Shown piece after piece: positions 38,740-40,066 of a stretch of DNA of 40,066 bases. The translations under genes were made by a program, and so were the position numbers. Under the pieces are notes generated by a model. It made no database searches and was not told where the DNA came from. It was given only the letters and a program-made list of their open reading frames with translations. Position 1 is the stretch's first letter; the number at the start of each line of letters is the position of its first letter. Origin of the DNA: Bacillota bacterium (GTDB lineage: Bacteria; Bacillota; Clostridia; Christensenellales; UMGS416); contig JAEYPH010000018.1 of NCBI GenBank assembly GCA_023410875.1, positions 1 to 40,066 of the forward strand. The letters are read 5' to 3'.

Positions 38740-39891
38740 ATGGGCAAATATGACCTGCATCTGGACTGGGACAGGATCGCCGAGGCCAGGGACATCGCTA
38801 GCCGCTGGCACCGCGGCGAGGCTGTGGAGCGCACGCCCTTTGTATACAGCGTACCCTTCGAAAACAACGGCGGTTGGATGAATGGCTCGGCCTACAGCTT
38901 CGGAGACATCGCCGACAACCCCGACAAAGCGGTGGAAAGTCAGATTGACGCGATGAACTGGCAGGCGCAGACATTCCCCGACTGCGACTGGATGCCGATC
39001 TACCACCTGTTCCACCTGGGCGAGGGGCTGATTCCCTCGATGTTCGGTGCGGTACAGAAGGTGGACGCCAAGGTGCCGCCGGTGACCGAGGACCGCGTGC
39101 TGGGCGCCATAGAGGACTTTTTGAAGCTGCCCGAGCGCATCGACCCCGAGCACGACGGCTGGGGGCCGCTGCTGCGGGAGAACGTGCTCAAGTTCCTGGA
39201 CGCGACCCACGGGGGAGTGCCAGTGGGCGTGGCCGACCATCAATCCCCCTACGGCTGCGCCACGAAGCTTTTAGGGAACGAGGCGCTGATGCTGGCGATG
39301 TACGACGAGCCCGATCTGGTGACGCTGTTCCTCGACCGCATGGTACAGGCGACAATCGACACCGTCGAGGCCGTAAAGCGCTGGGCGGGTGCGGAGCGCG
39401 TGTGCCCAAACACATCTCACCCGGTGCCCGGCGAGGGCGGCATCATCCTCTGGGACGACTACATCTCGGTGATCACGCCCCGCTTGCACATGGAATTCTG
39501 CGTGCCGCAGAACAAAAAGCTGTACGCCCGCTACGGCCGCGGCCACCTGCACACATGTGGGCCCTACTTCCCCGGCCATCTGGACGCCTGCCTGGCCTGT
39601 GAGCCCGTGACGATGGACATTTCGGCGATGCGCGGCATGGCGCGCTCCCGGGCGGACCTGCTGGAGTTCCGCCGACGCACCGCTCAGGCCGGCGTGCGTC
39701 TGCGCGGCGGCATCGCCGCCAACGCCGTGCATCAGAACGACGCCAAGGCCTGGGAGCCTTGGGATGAGGCCTTTCTTCGGCAGATGGCCGAGGGAGGCCT
39801 GTTCTTAAGCGACGGCGGCGACGCCGAACGGGGTAAGCAGGTCGCGGAGATGTGCAAGAGGACGCCCCAGGCGGGGAGTAACGGCAAATAA
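38740..39891 (+). CDS. Uroporphyrinogen decarboxylase family protein (methyltransferase-like)
   Basis: 383 residues. URO-D fold with an N-terminal family segment (YSVPFENNGGWMNG), VTEDRVLGAIEDFLKL, YDEPDLVTLFLDRMV, then the zinc-type HTCGPYFPGHLDAC (H-x-C-G) and CLACEPVTMDISAMRG. The H-x-C-G plus a later Cys fits corrinoid methyltransferase relatives better than haem-pathway HemE. GGGAGG lies 5 bases before the ATG at 38740; upstream codons in the frame have no ribosome site. No corrinoid protein is adjacent. It is only distantly similar to the URO-D protein at 13701. Confidence 0.8.
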   Translation: MGKYDLHLDWDRIAEARDIASRWHRGEAVERTPFVYSVPFENNGGWMNGSAYSFGDIADNPDKAVESQIDAMNWQAQTFPDCDWMPIYHLFHLGEGLIPSMFGAVQKVDAKVPPVTEDRVLGAIEDFLKLPERIDPEHDGWGPLLRENVLKFLDATHGGVPVGVADHQSPYGCATKLLGNEALMLAMYDEPDLVTLFLDRMVQATIDTVEAVKRWAGAERVCPNTSHPVPGEGGIILWDDYISVITPRLHMEFCVPQNKKLYARYGRGHLHTCGPYFPGHLDACLACEPVTMDISAMRGMARSRADLLEFRRRTAQAGVRLRGGIAANAVHQNDAKAWEPWDEAFLRQMAEGGLFLSDGGDAERGKQVAEMCKRTPQAGSNGK

Positions 39892-39937
39892 GAAATGGGC
39901 CGTCTCGTTAATCACACATAGGCATACTCACACAAAG

Positions 39938-39954
39938 ATGGGGACCGAAGGTTT
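39938..39954 (-). repeat. Remnant of palindromic repeat family 2 (copy D)
   Basis: GATGGGGACCGAAGGTT matches the outer end of copy A (17283-17299) apart from one inserted A; the inner hairpins are missing. Confidence 0.45.
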
Positions 39955-39993
39955 GCTGTGAAAACCCGTAGCTGTGCTTGATTTACAGGTACA

Positions 39994-40022
39994 GCAAAGA
40001 AAGCCGCTTTTTCTTTGCGGCT
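39994..40022 (-). terminator. Terminator-like hairpin at the right edge
   Basis: AGCCGC / GCGGCT (40002-40007 with 40017-40022) followed on the minus strand by TTCTTTGC, fitting the end of a minus-strand gene that enters from the right, whose last codons may lie in the final ~30 bases. An overlapping alternative stem GCAAAGAAA / TTTCTTTGC (39994-40002 with 40010-40018) excludes it. Confidence 0.45.
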
Positions 40023-40066
40023 AGCTTAAGGTCTATTCAGGTCTTAGCCTACAGCCGTGACGGTTG

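Overview
The window looks like a chromosomal segment of a GC-rich, endospore-forming Clostridia-type Firmicute. A sporulation set (yunB, a SpoIVFA/SpoIVFB pair, a SpoIID-domain protein), strong GGAGG-type ribosome binding sites with several TTG or GTG starts, DUF896, and a polA - coaE - lytic transglycosylase neighbourhood all point that way. I cannot name a genus. No rRNA, tRNA or CRISPR array was recognised.

Layout. 1-509: start of an IS5-type transposase whose element has cut off a metallophosphoesterase gene. 816-4390: two overlapping ABC exporter half-transporters. 4654-6096: an Orn/Lys/Arg decarboxylase with a long, hairpin-rich leader. 6488-10469: yunB and a divergent class A penicillin-binding protein. 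10744-14732: accessory sugar metabolism (oxidoreductase, a low-GC pair made of a PHP protein and a TIM-barrel isomerase, and a uroporphyrinogen-decarboxylase-like protein). 14858-18754: a CtpE-like P-type ATPase, a CapA-like protein and a small membrane protein. 18784-22782: GNAT, DUF896, a second sugar isomerase, SpoIVFB/SpoIVFA and a flavodoxin-like reductase. 22863-29921: two large secreted envelope proteins (an NlpC/P60 protein and a SpoIID-SH3 protein) and a peptide-binding lipoprotein. 29881-35942: lytic transglycosylase, coaE, a sigma factor fused to a papain-like domain, and polA. 36084-39891: a Lys-rich mini-protein, an Eis-like acetyltransferase, a DUF2156 protein and a second URO-D-like protein.

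The theme of the coding part is cell envelope and sporulation: PBP1-type synthase, lytic transglycosylase, NlpC/P60 peptidase, SpoIID-type amidase activator, CapA, SpoIVF protease pair and YunB. Housekeeping genes (polA, coaE) and small carbohydrate or methyl-transfer modules are mixed in.

The most unusual part is non-coding. Intergenic spaces carry at least five families of palindromic interspersed repeats. The best candidate for something undescribed is a ~150-nt element present three times (about 24326-24470 and 28131-28280 on the minus strand, 36266-36412 on the plus strand). It has three hairpins, an identical 28-nt first spacing, a near-constant hexaloop (TAACCG or TAACGG), compensatory changes in its stems, and always the same orientation as the gene it follows. 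A second family, built on a CCAAAGGGC...GCCCTTTGG hairpin, occurs at four places. Separately, the decarboxylase leader opens with three abutting perfect hairpins, each with a triloop.
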